A stretch of DNA of 64,000 nucleotides, from positions 164,024 to 228,023 of the forward strand of contig PLWQ01000013.1 of assembly GCA_003165595.1 (NCBI GenBank), written 5' to 3'. The notes under the pieces were generated by a model that was not told the origin of the DNA, made no database searches, and worked only from the letters and a program-made list of their open reading frames with translations. The position numbers and the translations under genes were made by a program. This document shows positions 47,189 through 56,035 of the stretch, piece after piece (position 1 is the first letter of the stretch; each line of letters opens with the position of its first letter). This DNA is from Fibrobacterota bacterium. GTDB taxonomy: Bacteria; Fibrobacterota; Chitinivibrionia; Chitinivibrionales; FEN-1185.

Positions 47189-48001
47189 TTACATCTCGCG
47201 TCCATGGGGAGCGTGCTTCGACTTCGGATGGCCGTTTTTGCCGGCATGCGCCTTCCCGGACTGTTTGGACGGAGAGGCAGATTGAGCCTTGTCGTCGCCT
47301 GCGGGAGCGGCGGTTGCGCGTTTCGCAAGTGCGCCTGCCGGCGGCTGTCCATGATTCTCCGATGCGAGCAGCGCGCGGTTCGTCACTGCCTCCCTTTGAT
47401 GTTGTATCTGCATCGGCACCGGGACAACATGGTGATCGCGCGCAGCAACAAGTTCCACCGCGGTTGGCCGGGCCGGAATTCCGCCGGCGCCGCCGTTGAA
47501 GCTGACACGGTTGACCGTTGCGGTATTGGTCACCACCACTTTCGTGTAGGTAGTGTGGACCACGGAGACATTCACATTTGTCACCGAACGGTTGTATCTG
47601 AAGACTCCTTCATGCCAATAGCCTCCCGCGTACCCGACGCCGGTATAGCCGAATCCATAGCACACCCCTCCGTAGAATCCGACATGGCGGCCCCAATATC
47701 CTTCATGCCATACATAGATGCCGTCGGACCAGCCCCAGTAGCCCGGCGTCCACAGCAACCCCTGCCGCGGGGCAAGAACCCAGATTCCCGGCACCCAATA
47801 GTAGCCGTCATCGCCATACGCCCAATAGCCGGGAACCCACAGGTATCCGGCTGCGGGACACTCCGGCTGATCGTAGACCGGCAGCGCCGGGGGCGCTACC
47901 TGAATGGAAACAGCCACAGAGACCTCGGCCGGACACGGAGAAACAGCAAATAGAACCAGATACGACACTGCGATCGAAAGGAAAGACATGGCTGCGCGCA
48001 T
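47189..48001 (-). CDS. Exported YXWV/WxxGxW-repeat protein
   Basis: 270 residues with GAGGG eight bases before the ATG. Signal peptide about 1-25 (MSFLSIAVSYLVLFAVSPCPA). Residues 45-130 hold repeats of the kind YLWVPGYWAYGDDGYYWVPGIWV and WTPGYWGWSDGIYVWHEGYWG, the YXWV (PF12779-type) repeat, then Tyr/Gly-rich sequence (GGVCYGFGYTGVGYAGGYWHEGVF). The C-terminal ~80 residues are Ala/Lys/His-rich and disordered. Proteins with this repeat are exported and of unknown function in many Gram-negative bacteria. A long plus-strand frame over the same region is its antisense shadow. Confidence 0.8.
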   Translation of the reverse strand: MRAAMSFLSIAVSYLVLFAVSPCPAEVSVAVSIQVAPPALPVYDQPECPAAGYLWVPGYWAYGDDGYYWVPGIWVLAPRQGLLWTPGYWGWSDGIYVWHEGYWGRHVGFYGGVCYGFGYTGVGYAGGYWHEGVFRYNRSVTNVNVSVVHTTYTKVVVTNTATVNRVSFNGGAGGIPARPTAVELVAARDHHVVPVPMQIQHQREAVTNRALLASENHGQPPAGALAKRATAAPAGDDKAQSASPSKQSGKAHAGKNGHPKSKHAPHGREM

Positions 48002-48747
48002 AGATTTACCCTCACGTTTGAAGAGGTGTGTCGGCGGCCGTTTGCAAGATTCTTGCCATGACTATTGATTAAACGCAAAGTATATGCCAGCGCTGAAAAT
48101 AGGTAAATCAATCAAAAAAACACATAGCCAGTTCTGCCAAGCAACTCCTCTTGACGTTTTGGTGTATCGCGTACTCGTTTTGGTTTGAAGGAAGGCACGT
48201 TTTCAAGTTTCTTGATGGAATTCATAAGTATAGGTATGAGGAACAAATGAACTTGTTGGCAACGAACTAAGTTCATCGAAGCAAGGTTCGCGTCCGCAGG
48301 CAAGGCCGGGAATTTATTGTCAAACGCGAGCGGTCGGGTATCATCGCAAAAATGGCCATGAATAGCTCGCGCGCATGCGGTTTCTTTATTCGCCGACGGT
48401 TTTTTTGGCGCGACCCATCACTTGTGTGTACCATCCCGTTTCCCGCCTCCATCCTTTACAGCAACCGCCCCGGAATGCCCCCGCCCCGTCATTCCTGACG
48501 CGGCGTGCCCGCCGGAACGGGGCAGGCAACTGAATGGCGAGGAAACACTAAAGGTTTGAAAAAAAAACACCGATAACTTAAAACGAGGACGGAACAATGA
48601 GAGCAAAAGAAAGATCGAAGACGGAAAGTTCAAAGCAAGAAAAGGCTGAAAGTCAAAGGCGGAAATAATTCCCCAAACGGCAAGGATGCCGGAAACACTG
48701 AATGATATCTTTCGCATGGGTATCATTCGCAACAAGGAGGTTCTCTA
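48002..48747. other. Intergenic region upstream of flagellin
   Basis: 746 bp. The last 200 bp hold the sigma-28 type promoter and the leader of the flagellin transcript. The rest contains only weak open frames (a minus-strand one of 105 codons over 48418-48735 is antisense to the leader and without composition bias; one of 63 codons at 48112-48303 has no supporting signal). I see no RNA gene. Confidence 0.5.
48549..48576 (+). promoter_or_regulatory. Sigma-28 (FliA) type promoter of flagellin
   Basis: TAAAGGTTT at 48549-48557 and ACCGATAA at 48569-48576 match the consensus TAAAGTTT-N11-GCCGATAA with one extra G in the -35 half. The distance from the -10 element to the flagellin ATG is about 170 bases, so the mRNA would have a long leader. 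A strong ribosome binding site AAGGAGG lies at about 48735. Confidence 0.7.
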
Positions 48748-49599
48748 ATGCGTATCAATCATAACATCTCCGCGATGGTAACGCAGAGTGCGCTTTACTC
48801 TGTGGGCGTTGACATGGCGCAGTCTTTGGAGAGGCTGTCGACGGGCCTTCGGATCAACCGCGCAAGCGACGATGCCGCCGGACTCGGCGTTTCGGAAAAC
48901 CTGCGCACGCAGGTGAACGGAACAGCCCAGGCAACCCGCAATGCGCAAGATGGAATAGCGGCCCTTAACATAGCGGAAGGTGCGGCAAACGAAGTGTCCG
49001 CGATCCTCCAGCGCATGCGCGAGCTTGCGGTGCAGACATCCAACGATACGCTTACGTCGACGGAACGCGCCTATACGCAGCAGGAATATTCCGCGCTGCA
49101 GGCGGAAATAGACCGTATTTCGAACGCGACAAACTACAACAAACAATCGCTCATTTCCTCCACGGCCAACCAGCGTTTCGGTGCGGTGGGAGCGGGCTCA
49201 CTGTTGTGGGTGGATGCCAACAGCGTCGTGGGTGTGGACAGCATTACCATTACGATTGACACTCTTACCACGACCGGCCTCGGCATCGCTGTGGGCACAA
49301 CCGACCTTACCACCCAGAACGACTCGGTTGCAGCCATCAGCCTCATCGACAACGCCATCGACAGCGTCAACAAGATGCGCGGCGACGTCGGTGCGTATGT
49401 CAACAGGCTCGAGCATGCCATCAACAACCTGAACGTGTCGAACACCAACCAGCAGGCTGCCGAATCCCAGATCCGCGACGTGGATTTTGCGGCACAGACC
49501 TCGCAGTACACGAGGGACCAGATCCTTACGCAATCCGCTACGGCGATGCTGGCCCAGGCGAATTCGGTACCGCAGAGCGTGCTCACGCTGCTCAAGTAA
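48748..49599 (+). CDS. fliC: Flagellin
   Basis: 283 residues, a short flagellin. The conserved N-terminal D0/D1 region (MRINHNISAM, RLSTGLRINRASDDAAGLGVSE, RNAQDGIAALNIAEGA, about 1-135) and C-terminal D1/D0 region (DVDFAAQTSQYTRDQILTQSATAMLAQAN...PQSVLTLLK, about 235-283) are complete; the central surface domain is only some 60 residues (about 140-200). Exported by the flagellar type III system and polymerised into the filament. No other flagellar gene lies in the window, so this is a stand-alone fliC, with a GT2 gene of GtrB type behind it on the other strand. Confidence 0.95.
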   Translation: MRINHNISAMVTQSALYSVGVDMAQSLERLSTGLRINRASDDAAGLGVSENLRTQVNGTAQATRNAQDGIAALNIAEGAANEVSAILQRMRELAVQTSNDTLTSTERAYTQQEYSALQAEIDRISNATNYNKQSLISSTANQRFGAVGAGSLLWVDANSVVGVDSITITIDTLTTTGLGIAVGTTDLTTQNDSVAAISLIDNAIDSVNKMRGDVGAYVNRLEHAINNLNVSNTNQQAAESQIRDVDFAAQTSQYTRDQILTQSATAMLAQANSVPQSVLTLLK

Positions 49600-49623
49600 G
49601 TCTAACGGTTCGGTAGGTTTTGA

Positions 49624-49649
49624 AAGGGGAAGCCGCAAGGCTTCCCCTT
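49624..49649 (+). terminator. Hairpin after flagellin gene
   Basis: AAGGGGAAGCC - GCAA - GGCTTCCCCTT, an 11-bp perfect stem with a GCAA loop, 25 bp after the stop. Only two T bases follow, but position and stability fit a terminator for an abundant transcript. Confidence 0.6.
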
Positions 49650-49741
49650 CGCATGTGCGCGCCGGTGAATCCCACAGCGAGCGAATTCAAATATTTCTTT
49701 GACCATAACCGGCGGCGAAACGGCGTTAGGTGCACGCCGGG

Positions 49742-50695
49742 CTACCGCTGACCAGGCTCGAAAATCTTGTCGATTATGTACAGCGGCCGCTTCTTGATTT
49801 CCTCGGTTATTCTGCCCACATATTCGCCGATCACCCCAAGCGTAATCATCTGGATTCCCGACATGATGAGAATCGCAACCATCAGCGACGACCAGCCCGG
49901 TACCGTTTTCGAGGTGAACAGTTTGATGTAGAGGACATGAACGGAATACAGCAATCCGGCGAGCGCGGACAGGAATCCGAACCACATCACCACCCGGACC
50001 GGCGCGGTTGAAAACGACGTAATGGCGTCAACGGCGAAGCGGACCATTTTATGGAACGGGTATTTGGTGCTTCCGGCGAACCGCTCCCGGCGCTGATAGG
50101 GAATGCCGGTCTGATTAAAGCCGATCCATGCCACCATACCGCGCAGGAAACGATGGCGCTCCGGCATGCTTTTGAGCGTGTCGACGGTGCGCCGGCTCAT
50201 GATCCGGAAATCTCCGGTGTCAACCGGAATGGATATTTTGGTGATCCACCGCAACAGCCGGTAGAAGAACTTGGCGGTGATCCGTTTGAAAAAGGTTTCT
50301 CCCTTGCGTCCCGCGCGAACCGCATAGACAACGTCGAACCCCTCTCGATACTTTTTGTAAAGGTCGGCGATGAATTCGGGCGGGTCCTGGAGATCGGCGT
50401 CGATGAGCACCACCGCATTACCCTTTGCGATGTCGATGCCTGCGCTCACGGCGATCTGGTGGCCGAAATTGCGGGAAAAATTGACGATTCTAAATTGGGG
50501 AAGCTCTGCGAAAAACCCGAGCAGCAGTGCAAGACTTTCGTCGCGGGAACCGTCGTTTACCAGGACAAACTCGACGTCTTTTTCGCCGATGCCGCACGCG
50601 CCATAGAGGAGTCCAATCAGCCCCAGGAGCCGCTTGTGCAGCTCAGGAATGACAGCCGCCTCGTTGTAGATTGGAATGACAATCGACAGTTCCAT
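49742..50695 (-). CDS. GtrB/DPM1-like family 2 glycosyltransferase with C-terminal membrane anchor
   Basis: About 317 residues from MELSIVIPIYNEAAVIPEL (an in-frame start at 50719 adds eight). GT-A landmarks: VIPIYNEA, LVNDGSRDESL, NFGHQIAVSAGIDIAKGNAVVLIDADLQDPPE (DADLQDPPE is diagnostic for the DPM1/GtrB/ArnC group) and KRITAKFFYRLLRW. Two membrane segments near 230-255 and 265-290. These enzymes load a sugar on undecaprenyl phosphate (UndP-Glc or similar) for periplasmic transfer. It could supply the GT39-like enzyme at 4938-6530, far away on the same contig (inference). Confidence 0.9.
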   Translation of the reverse strand: MELSIVIPIYNEAAVIPELHKRLLGLIGLLYGACGIGEKDVEFVLVNDGSRDESLALLLGFFAELPQFRIVNFSRNFGHQIAVSAGIDIAKGNAVVLIDADLQDPPEFIADLYKKYREGFDVVYAVRAGRKGETFFKRITAKFFYRLLRWITKISIPVDTGDFRIMSRRTVDTLKSMPERHRFLRGMVAWIGFNQTGIPYQRRERFAGSTKYPFHKMVRFAVDAITSFSTAPVRVVMWFGFLSALAGLLYSVHVLYIKLFTSKTVPGWSSLMVAILIMSGIQMITLGVIGEYVGRITEEIKKRPLYIIDKIFEPGQR

Positions 50696-50870
50696 GAGAC
50701 GAAATCCGTTTCTGTGCATGCGTTTGAGGAAGGGACGATCAGAATCTCTTCCCGGGTTTTGGCCGCCCCCGGCATTTTACCGAAGTGTTCAAAATAGGTT
50801 GCCTGGATTCACGCTGGCAAGCAAAAGTCGCGCGGTGCAGGACGGCGCAAAGGCTCATCGGCAACCGGCG

Positions 50871-52889
50871 CTAGCGCGGCTGGTTTGCGGCATCGAGGAA
50901 TGAATTAAGGTACGAATATTCGGATGAGACCCGATTGAGCAGGAACTTTGTGTGGAGGTCGTTTGCGTTGAGACGCAGAGCAGTCTGATAGTTTGAAATA
51001 ATCTGTTCGAAAATGGCCTTGCTTTCGAGCAGGTTTCTCACGACTGCGTCTCGTGGCTGATTAAAATCCTGCGCCATCCTGACGTTGTATTCCTTGAATT
51101 CCAGTATTTGCCCGCCCAGGGTGAAGCCCATGGCCTCGAAATTGCTGTCGATGGTCGCCTTAATGGCTGCCGCGGAATCGGTGTCCATGTCGTACAGTTG
51201 CGGAAAGATGTTCTTTCTGTACTTTACAAGAGGGACAAGGCCCATAAACGGTTTGTCGAGCAGCTTGAACTTTGAAAAGATGATGCACGGCTTGTCGTCG
51301 GTATTGAGCGGGACTTCTCCGCGGAATTCGTCGATCGCCTCCTGATCGAAAACAAAACCGTTGAACAAGTCGTAGACGTCAAAGACATTCACCTGCGCCA
51401 GGTCTTCCCGCAGCCGGGCGTCCCCCAGCAGCGCCTTCGCCATCTTGAAATCAACTTTGAGGGGCGCCTTGGAACCGAGCAGCACGGTGTGCCCGATTGT
51501 CTTGTATCCTCCCGAATAATAGACGGCAACGTACGGAAACGCCGCATGGAAGGTTGCAAGAATCACTTTGTAATCTTTTTCCAGTATGCCGTGCAAAGGT
51601 ATCCACTGGCACATGATTCCACGGTCGGCAAGCCTGTCGCGGCACAGCTGATAAAATTCCTTTGTGTACAGTATCCAGCTGTCGCTGCTGGTAGGGTGGG
51701 TGGCGTCGGCGCTGATAATATCGAATCGTTTGCGGGTGGTGAGGACGTAGTTCCGGCCGTCATTGACGATCAGGTTGACCTTGGGGTTGTGGATCACGTC
51801 GTGGTTTTCGTCGGAGAAATATCGTGAGGCGTCGAATGCCTGTTTGCATATCTCCACACAGTCAACGTGCTCCAGGCCCGGCAGCCCGGCTATTGAGCCG
51901 GCCACGATGCCGCTGCCAAACGTCACGATGAGCGCGTTTTTCGGCGCCGGTGCGTACAGCGCCGGCAACGTGCTCAGGAACCTGAATGCCCGCATGCTGA
52001 AATAGTCGGTGCTCACTTCTCCGGTGCCGTCAATAAGGAAGAACTTCTGGCCGGTCTTTTGAATGTCCTGAAAGACGGCGGTCGTGCCGTTGACATTTTC
52101 CTTGCAGTAAAGCAATCGGTTGGCCGGCGGCGGGTACTTGGCCGTATACACGCTCAAGAACGCGTTCCTCGGCACGGCCACGATTGCGACGAGGACGCAC
52201 AGCGACAGACAGGCCGAAAGAACGGCCTTCGACCGTTTGCCAAGTGTCGACCCGAGAATGATGCATGCCAGACCGGTGAGGACATTGACGATACTAAGGA
52301 CAATAATGCTGTTCTGCACCCCCCGGAGAGGAATGAGGACAAAGCCTCCGGCAATTGATCCGAGAACGCCGCCGACGGTGTTGAGGCCGTATACTTCACC
52401 GAAGGATTTTCCGAACGCGCCCGATTTTTCGGAATACATCCTCGTGAAGAGAGGGAATGCACCACCCATCAACGCGGTGGGGAGAAAAAGCGCCAGAGAA
52501 AATACCATGAAGCGAATGGCTATTTCGCCGCTCCACCCGGTTCCGAACACTTTGTTGAGGTCGATTATCAGGCCGTTGAGTCCGGAAATCAGTGGAATCG
52601 AGAGGATGCACAGAAATCCGATGCACGTTTCCAGACACCCCAGGAAGAGGAATGCGTCCTTTCTTTTATCTGTAAACCGTGAGACGAGAAATCCTCCGGC
52701 CATGATGCCGAAGAGAAATGTGGTAAGCATAATGGCAAACGAATGAATGCTGTTGTCTACAAAGTATTTGAGGACCCTGAACCACACGACCTCGTAGGCC
52801 ATGGTACAGAATCCCGCTGCCAGGGCAACGAGCAGAATGAGCCACTGTTTTGCGCTGGAAGAAGGAAGGGGAGCGACAGACGGTTTCAT
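50871..52889 (-). CDS. Spermidine synthase-like membrane fusion protein, catalytic half
   Basis: 672 residues. Residues ~12-245 hold about six to seven TM segments (GFCTMAYEVVWFRVLKYF, GGFLVSRFTDK, LFLPTALMGGAFPL, VYGLNTVGGVLGSIAGGFV). A class I SAM-type domain follows at ~270-530: ALIVTFGSGIVAGSIAGL, VDCVEICKQ, LIVNDGRNYV and DIISADATHPTSSDSWILYTKEFY, the spermidine-synthase hallmark D....LY..EFY. The end (530-672) is helical. Substrate not settled: polyamine synthase fold proteins with membrane domains are of unknown function. Starts with an ATGA overlap on the stop of the preceding gene. Confidence 0.8.
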   Translation of the reverse strand: MKPSVAPLPSSSAKQWLILLVALAAGFCTMAYEVVWFRVLKYFVDNSIHSFAIMLTTFLFGIMAGGFLVSRFTDKRKDAFLFLGCLETCIGFLCILSIPLISGLNGLIIDLNKVFGTGWSGEIAIRFMVFSLALFLPTALMGGAFPLFTRMYSEKSGAFGKSFGEVYGLNTVGGVLGSIAGGFVLIPLRGVQNSIIVLSIVNVLTGLACIILGSTLGKRSKAVLSACLSLCVLVAIVAVPRNAFLSVYTAKYPPPANRLLYCKENVNGTTAVFQDIQKTGQKFFLIDGTGEVSTDYFSMRAFRFLSTLPALYAPAPKNALIVTFGSGIVAGSIAGLPGLEHVDCVEICKQAFDASRYFSDENHDVIHNPKVNLIVNDGRNYVLTTRKRFDIISADATHPTSSDSWILYTKEFYQLCRDRLADRGIMCQWIPLHGILEKDYKVILATFHAAFPYVAVYYSGGYKTIGHTVLLGSKAPLKVDFKMAKALLGDARLREDLAQVNVFDVYDLFNGFVFDQEAIDEFRGEVPLNTDDKPCIIFSKFKLLDKPFMGLVPLVKYRKNIFPQLYDMDTDSAAAIKATIDSNFEAMGFTLGGQILEFKEYNVRMAQDFNQPRDAVVRNLLESKAIFEQIISNYQTALRLNANDLHTKFLLNRVSSEYSYLNSFLDAANQPR

Positions 52890-53536
52890 GCGGTCTCACT
52901 TCCCGCCACAGAAGATCGTGAGGCTGCAAATGCCGCAAGCGCAATGGCCAGATCAAGGCCTGCGGCTGCGATAACCGTCTCTTTCATGCCGAGTGATCCG
53001 AGAAGAACAAAAACCGTAACGATGCAGCCGAGAACACTGCCCAAAGTATTGACGGAGTACAATGTTCCGATGTCGCTCCCTCGTCGATTCTGCCGGCCGG
53101 CAAACATCCTCACGGCAACCGGGAATGTTGCTCCCATGAGTGTCGTGGGAACAATCATGAGACCGACGGACATGCAGAAGATTGTTATTCGGAAGAGAAG
53201 GAAGCTGGGTCCCCAAAGATTGGATATTCCAAGATACAGGCTCTGGGAAAAAGGAAATGCAACCAGCAGACAAATGGTGGAAACGAATATGCCCAGATGA
53301 AGGAACGAGAACAGGACAAGGTTGTTCTTGGTTTTGTCGGCCATCCTGCCGAAAATGATACCACCCGCGGCCATGCCGAGCATGAATGCGGCGAGTACGG
53401 TGCTTACCGCGAATACCGTCACGCCGAACACCAGGTTGAACATGCGCGCCCACACCACTTCGTAAACCAGATTGCAGAAACCGGACAGAAAGAACAGAAA
53501 GATCGTGAGAGCGGCGAACAGGGAACGGGGCATCAT
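52886..53536 (-). CDS. Six-TM partner homologous to the N-terminal part of the spermidine synthase-like protein
   Basis: About 216 residues from MMPRSLFAALTIFLFF, with AAAGGAG just before the two adjacent ATGs; the frame is open to 53587. It has about six TM segments and reads SGFCNLVYEVVWARMFNLVFG and GGIIFGRMADK, clearly homologous to the N-terminal membrane part of the next protein (AGFCTMAYEVVWFRVLKYF, GGFLVSRFTDK). MVPTTLMGATFPVAVRM and SVNTLGSVLGCI repeat the later motifs. Translationally coupled to the 52889 gene. In many genomes both membrane halves are in one chain of about 1000 residues; here they are separate. Confidence 0.75.
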   Translation of the reverse strand: MMPRSLFAALTIFLFFLSGFCNLVYEVVWARMFNLVFGVTVFAVSTVLAAFMLGMAAGGIIFGRMADKTKNNLVLFSFLHLGIFVSTICLLVAFPFSQSLYLGISNLWGPSFLLFRITIFCMSVGLMIVPTTLMGATFPVAVRMFAGRQNRRGSDIGTLYSVNTLGSVLGCIVTVFVLLGSLGMKETVIAAAGLDLAIALAAFAASRSSVAGSETA

Positions 53537-53947
53537 TGTCTCCTTTGACAACGGCTCGGATCGGCCGCGCATGCGGTTTTTTTGCAAAGCAGAATATACT
53601 ATTCTTTTGCGTGTGTGCGGTGGGAGAAGTGCGAGCCGTCACCGCCGGTTGTGAAAACAATTTCGAGACATTTGGCGTTTTCCGTTGTATATTTTATTGT
53701 GGGAGGAGGGGGTGCTGTTTTGAAAATATGGAATATCGTATCGTTGTGTCTCTGTCCCGCGAAATGTCTACGTAGGACAACCTTCCTCACTGGCAGCGGC
53801 CGACCCGTTTTCCTGTTTTGCTGCGAGCATCCCGAAGAAACTGAAAGGCGCGGTTTCCCCCGGGAGGCCGGCGACAGGAAATTCGAATATACCAGTAAAT
53901 AGTAACGGACCAATTTACTCACATCACTTCAATTGGGGGGTCTTTTT
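53537..53947. other. Intergenic region between divergent genes
   Basis: 411 bp. Contains only short, overlapping open frames on both strands with no ribosome binding site. The A+T-rich part around 53680-53740 (TTGTATATTTTATTG) is a likely promoter region. The last bases GGGGGG at 53935-53940 are the ribosome binding site of the following gene. Confidence 0.4.
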
Positions 53948-55633
53948 ATGGCTCGATGTTCAAAGGTAGTAACCGCGATTGTGCTTGCAGGGGCGTTCCT
54001 TTTTTACGGCAATGCCCAGCCGGTCAGTATCACCGGGACCATCAAGGACTCAACGACGCAAAAGGGAATAAGCGGCGCCACCGTCAAGCTCAAGCTCGCT
54101 AACGACAGCACCACAACAAACGCAAGCGGCGCCTACGCATTCTCAACGGGTGTGAAATTCTTCGGCGCCGGGGAAAACCAAATTGTTCACACTGCGTTTT
54201 TCAAACAGAATCTCCTGAACTTCGGCGTGGCGAGCCAGGGCGAAAAGGTTCGCATCAGCCTTTATAATCTTTCGGGCCGCATGGTGGCATCACTTCTCGA
54301 CCGAAGCCTCGCCTCGGGTAACTACCAGATCAACCCGTACCTGCCTACCCTGGCGAGCCAAGTCTATTTCGTCAAGCTTGAAGTCGGTTCGCGAACAGCC
54401 ATGTTCACCATGCCGCTTTCCGGCAAGCTCGCCGCCGTTTCGGGCGGCTTGCTGAGGAAGATCGGCGTTGCCGGGTCCGAGGGAACGCTGGCAAAAGCCG
54501 CGGCCGCGATCGACACACTTACAGTTACTGCATCGGGATATGTCACCACAAGCAAGCCGGTTACGTCTTACTCCGGGACATACAGCTTCTCCATTTTCAG
54601 TGTCTGCGCCGACCCGAACAGGTACGTCACCTGGGACAACGGATCGTATTCGGGATGCCAGACGGTGGCCCTTATCATGGTGGAAGATTCTTACCTCACC
54701 GGAGCCACAGTTTTGGCCCACGTGAGAAGTACGGCCGACACCGTCGGATTCGGAATCGTCCTCAAGAAGGATCCGACGACGGCCGGTCAGTATCTCGACT
54801 CCGTTCATTTTTCTATTATTAGTTCCGATTCGGCAAAACACCTTATCAAGGTCCGGGACAGGGGCACGTTCAACGACAGCGTCATGTGCTCGTATGTTGT
54901 TTGTCCCGGAAGCGCCGGCACTCCGGCGACCGTCTCGGGCATGGGTGTGCAGTGGTCGGGCAACGCCGGAAGCGTAGGTCCGGGAGCCTCGCAATACTTT
55001 GGCCTGGCCATGCCGGTCATTGTCAATCTCAATGATCCCGACCTCACCGACTCGATTGCATTCGTGACCGCAAAGGACGATGCCGACCCAGTGGGCATTG
55101 TCATGACCCTGCATCAGCTTACCACGTCTTTCGGCTCCTACACCGGCAAGCTTTATGTTTCAACAGCCGGTTCGTCTCAGGCCAATGGCGTCCTCAAGGT
55201 AATTGCAAAGTACGATACCAACGGTAATGGAGAGAACATCACGTTGCTGTATGACGATCTCGATCCGCCCCAGGTTGAGCAGGGGAGCATCTGCACATGG
55301 TTCTCGACGGTTGGGGCATTGGCGACGGATTCTGTCGCCTATCATGGGCTCGCGGATACAATGGCCTTGACCCTCACGGACAATGATGTTTCCGCCAGTA
55401 AGGTGGCGGTTCAAATCAAGAGTAAAAAGGACCCGACCGGATTCATTGACAGTCTTACCTTTTCGGGTTCAAGCACCAGCAGGCAGTTCAGCGGGAAAGT
55501 GGGAGTCTCGACAACTGTTTCGCAGGCAGCCAAGAACATCATCGCGGTACAGGCGTCCGACACGGTTACTATAGTCTACAACGATCCGTATCCCATCACC
55601 GTGGTGACTCGGAAAGTGCCCTGGAACCAGTAG
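53948..55633 (+). CDS. Secreted beta-domain protein with carboxypeptidase-regulatory-like domain and internal sorting-type module
   Basis: About 561 residues from [21 protein letters not shown] lies seven bases upstream, better than the TTG at 53933. Signal peptide 1-23. A carboxypeptidase-regulatory-like beta domain at ~25-75 ([24 protein letters not shown], split). Then at ~90-135 a module [20 protein letters not shown]...GNYQI...[12 protein letters not shown], which is the Por-secretion/FlgD-like tail normally found at the very C-terminus. It continues with repeated beta domains of about 100 residues ([11 protein letters not shown]...; [39 protein letters not shown] and [23 protein letters not shown]). 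No catalytic motif. Likely a surface or matrix protein. Confidence 0.75.
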   Translation: MARCSKVVTAIVLAGAFLFYGNAQPVSITGTIKDSTTQKGISGATVKLKLANDSTTTNASGAYAFSTGVKFFGAGENQIVHTAFFKQNLLNFGVASQGEKVRISLYNLSGRMVASLLDRSLASGNYQINPYLPTLASQVYFVKLEVGSRTAMFTMPLSGKLAAVSGGLLRKIGVAGSEGTLAKAAAAIDTLTVTASGYVTTSKPVTSYSGTYSFSIFSVCADPNRYVTWDNGSYSGCQTVALIMVEDSYLTGATVLAHVRSTADTVGFGIVLKKDPTTAGQYLDSVHFSIISSDSAKHLIKVRDRGTFNDSVMCSYVVCPGSAGTPATVSGMGVQWSGNAGSVGPGASQYFGLAMPVIVNLNDPDLTDSIAFVTAKDDADPVGIVMTLHQLTTSFGSYTGKLYVSTAGSSQANGVLKVIAKYDTNGNGENITLLYDDLDPPQVEQGSICTWFSTVGALATDSVAYHGLADTMALTLTDNDVSASKVAVQIKSKKDPTGFIDSLTFSGSSTSRQFSGKVGVSTTVSQAAKNIIAVQASDTVTIVYNDPYPITVVTRKVPWNQ

Positions 55634-55665
55634 TAGTTCGAATCAAGATCGGTTGATTCTTCGTG

Positions 55666-55705
55666 ACAATGGGAAGGGCGTTGAGCTTTTCCCATTGTTT
55701 TTTTT
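55666..55705 (+). terminator. Rho-independent terminator of the secreted protein gene
   Basis: ACAATGGGAA at 55666-55675 pairs with TTCCCATTGT at 55689-55698, followed by a run of seven further T up to 55705. It ends the 53948-55633 transcript. The next base, 55706, begins the GTGCG intron-like end, as expected for an intron targeting a terminator. Confidence 0.8.
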
Positions 55706-56035
55706 GTGCGCCCTGCAGGGCGCACCTGCTTGAAGGTGACGAGGAGAGTTCCTCGAAGTCCTTTGCATACCCGACAGGGGGAAGTGTTACCCGGACGGCA
55801 AGAATGGCTTTCGTGGTACAAAAACTGAAGGAAGCCAAAGGCAAAGCGCTGGCCAAAGGAACAGGATGCCTATTGAGGGACCGTATGGGGTGAGAAGACC
55901 AGGTGTTGCAAAGTCCAATGCCTGTGGGTAACCTCGGGGCGCAAACACGAAAGCCGACTGGGATGCATACATCTGCTTTGCAATGATTCGAATTCCTTCC
56001 TTTTGTGAAGGGCAAAAAACGCTTCAATAATTCCA
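55706..56035 (+). mobile_element. 5' part of a group II intron (GTGCG end and domain I fragment)
   Basis: Starts GTGCGCCC-TGCA-GGGCGCAC (55706-55725), i.e. the GUGCG 5' splice-site consensus of bacterial group II introns followed by a terminal stem. The following sequence (CTTGAAGGTGACGAGGAG; ACGAGGAGAGTTCCTCGAAG; ATGGCTTTCGTGGTACA; AGGTGTTGCAAAG; GCGCAAACACGAAAGCC) has the character of domain I of bacterial introns and of spurious proteins often annotated there. Homology ends near 56030 without a reverse transcriptase start. Assigned from memory of such introns, not by alignment; the 3' limit is approximate. The matching 3' end is at 61270-61541. Confidence 0.6.

Noticed and set aside
46982..47953. 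Plus-strand frame of 323 codons
   Set aside because: Antisense to the YXWV-repeat gene, which has a signal peptide, repeats and a ribosome binding site; the plus frame has Cys/Arg-rich random composition.
48418..48735. Minus-strand frame of 105 codons upstream of flagellin
   Set aside because: It covers the flagellin promoter and leader antisense and lacks any gene signal.
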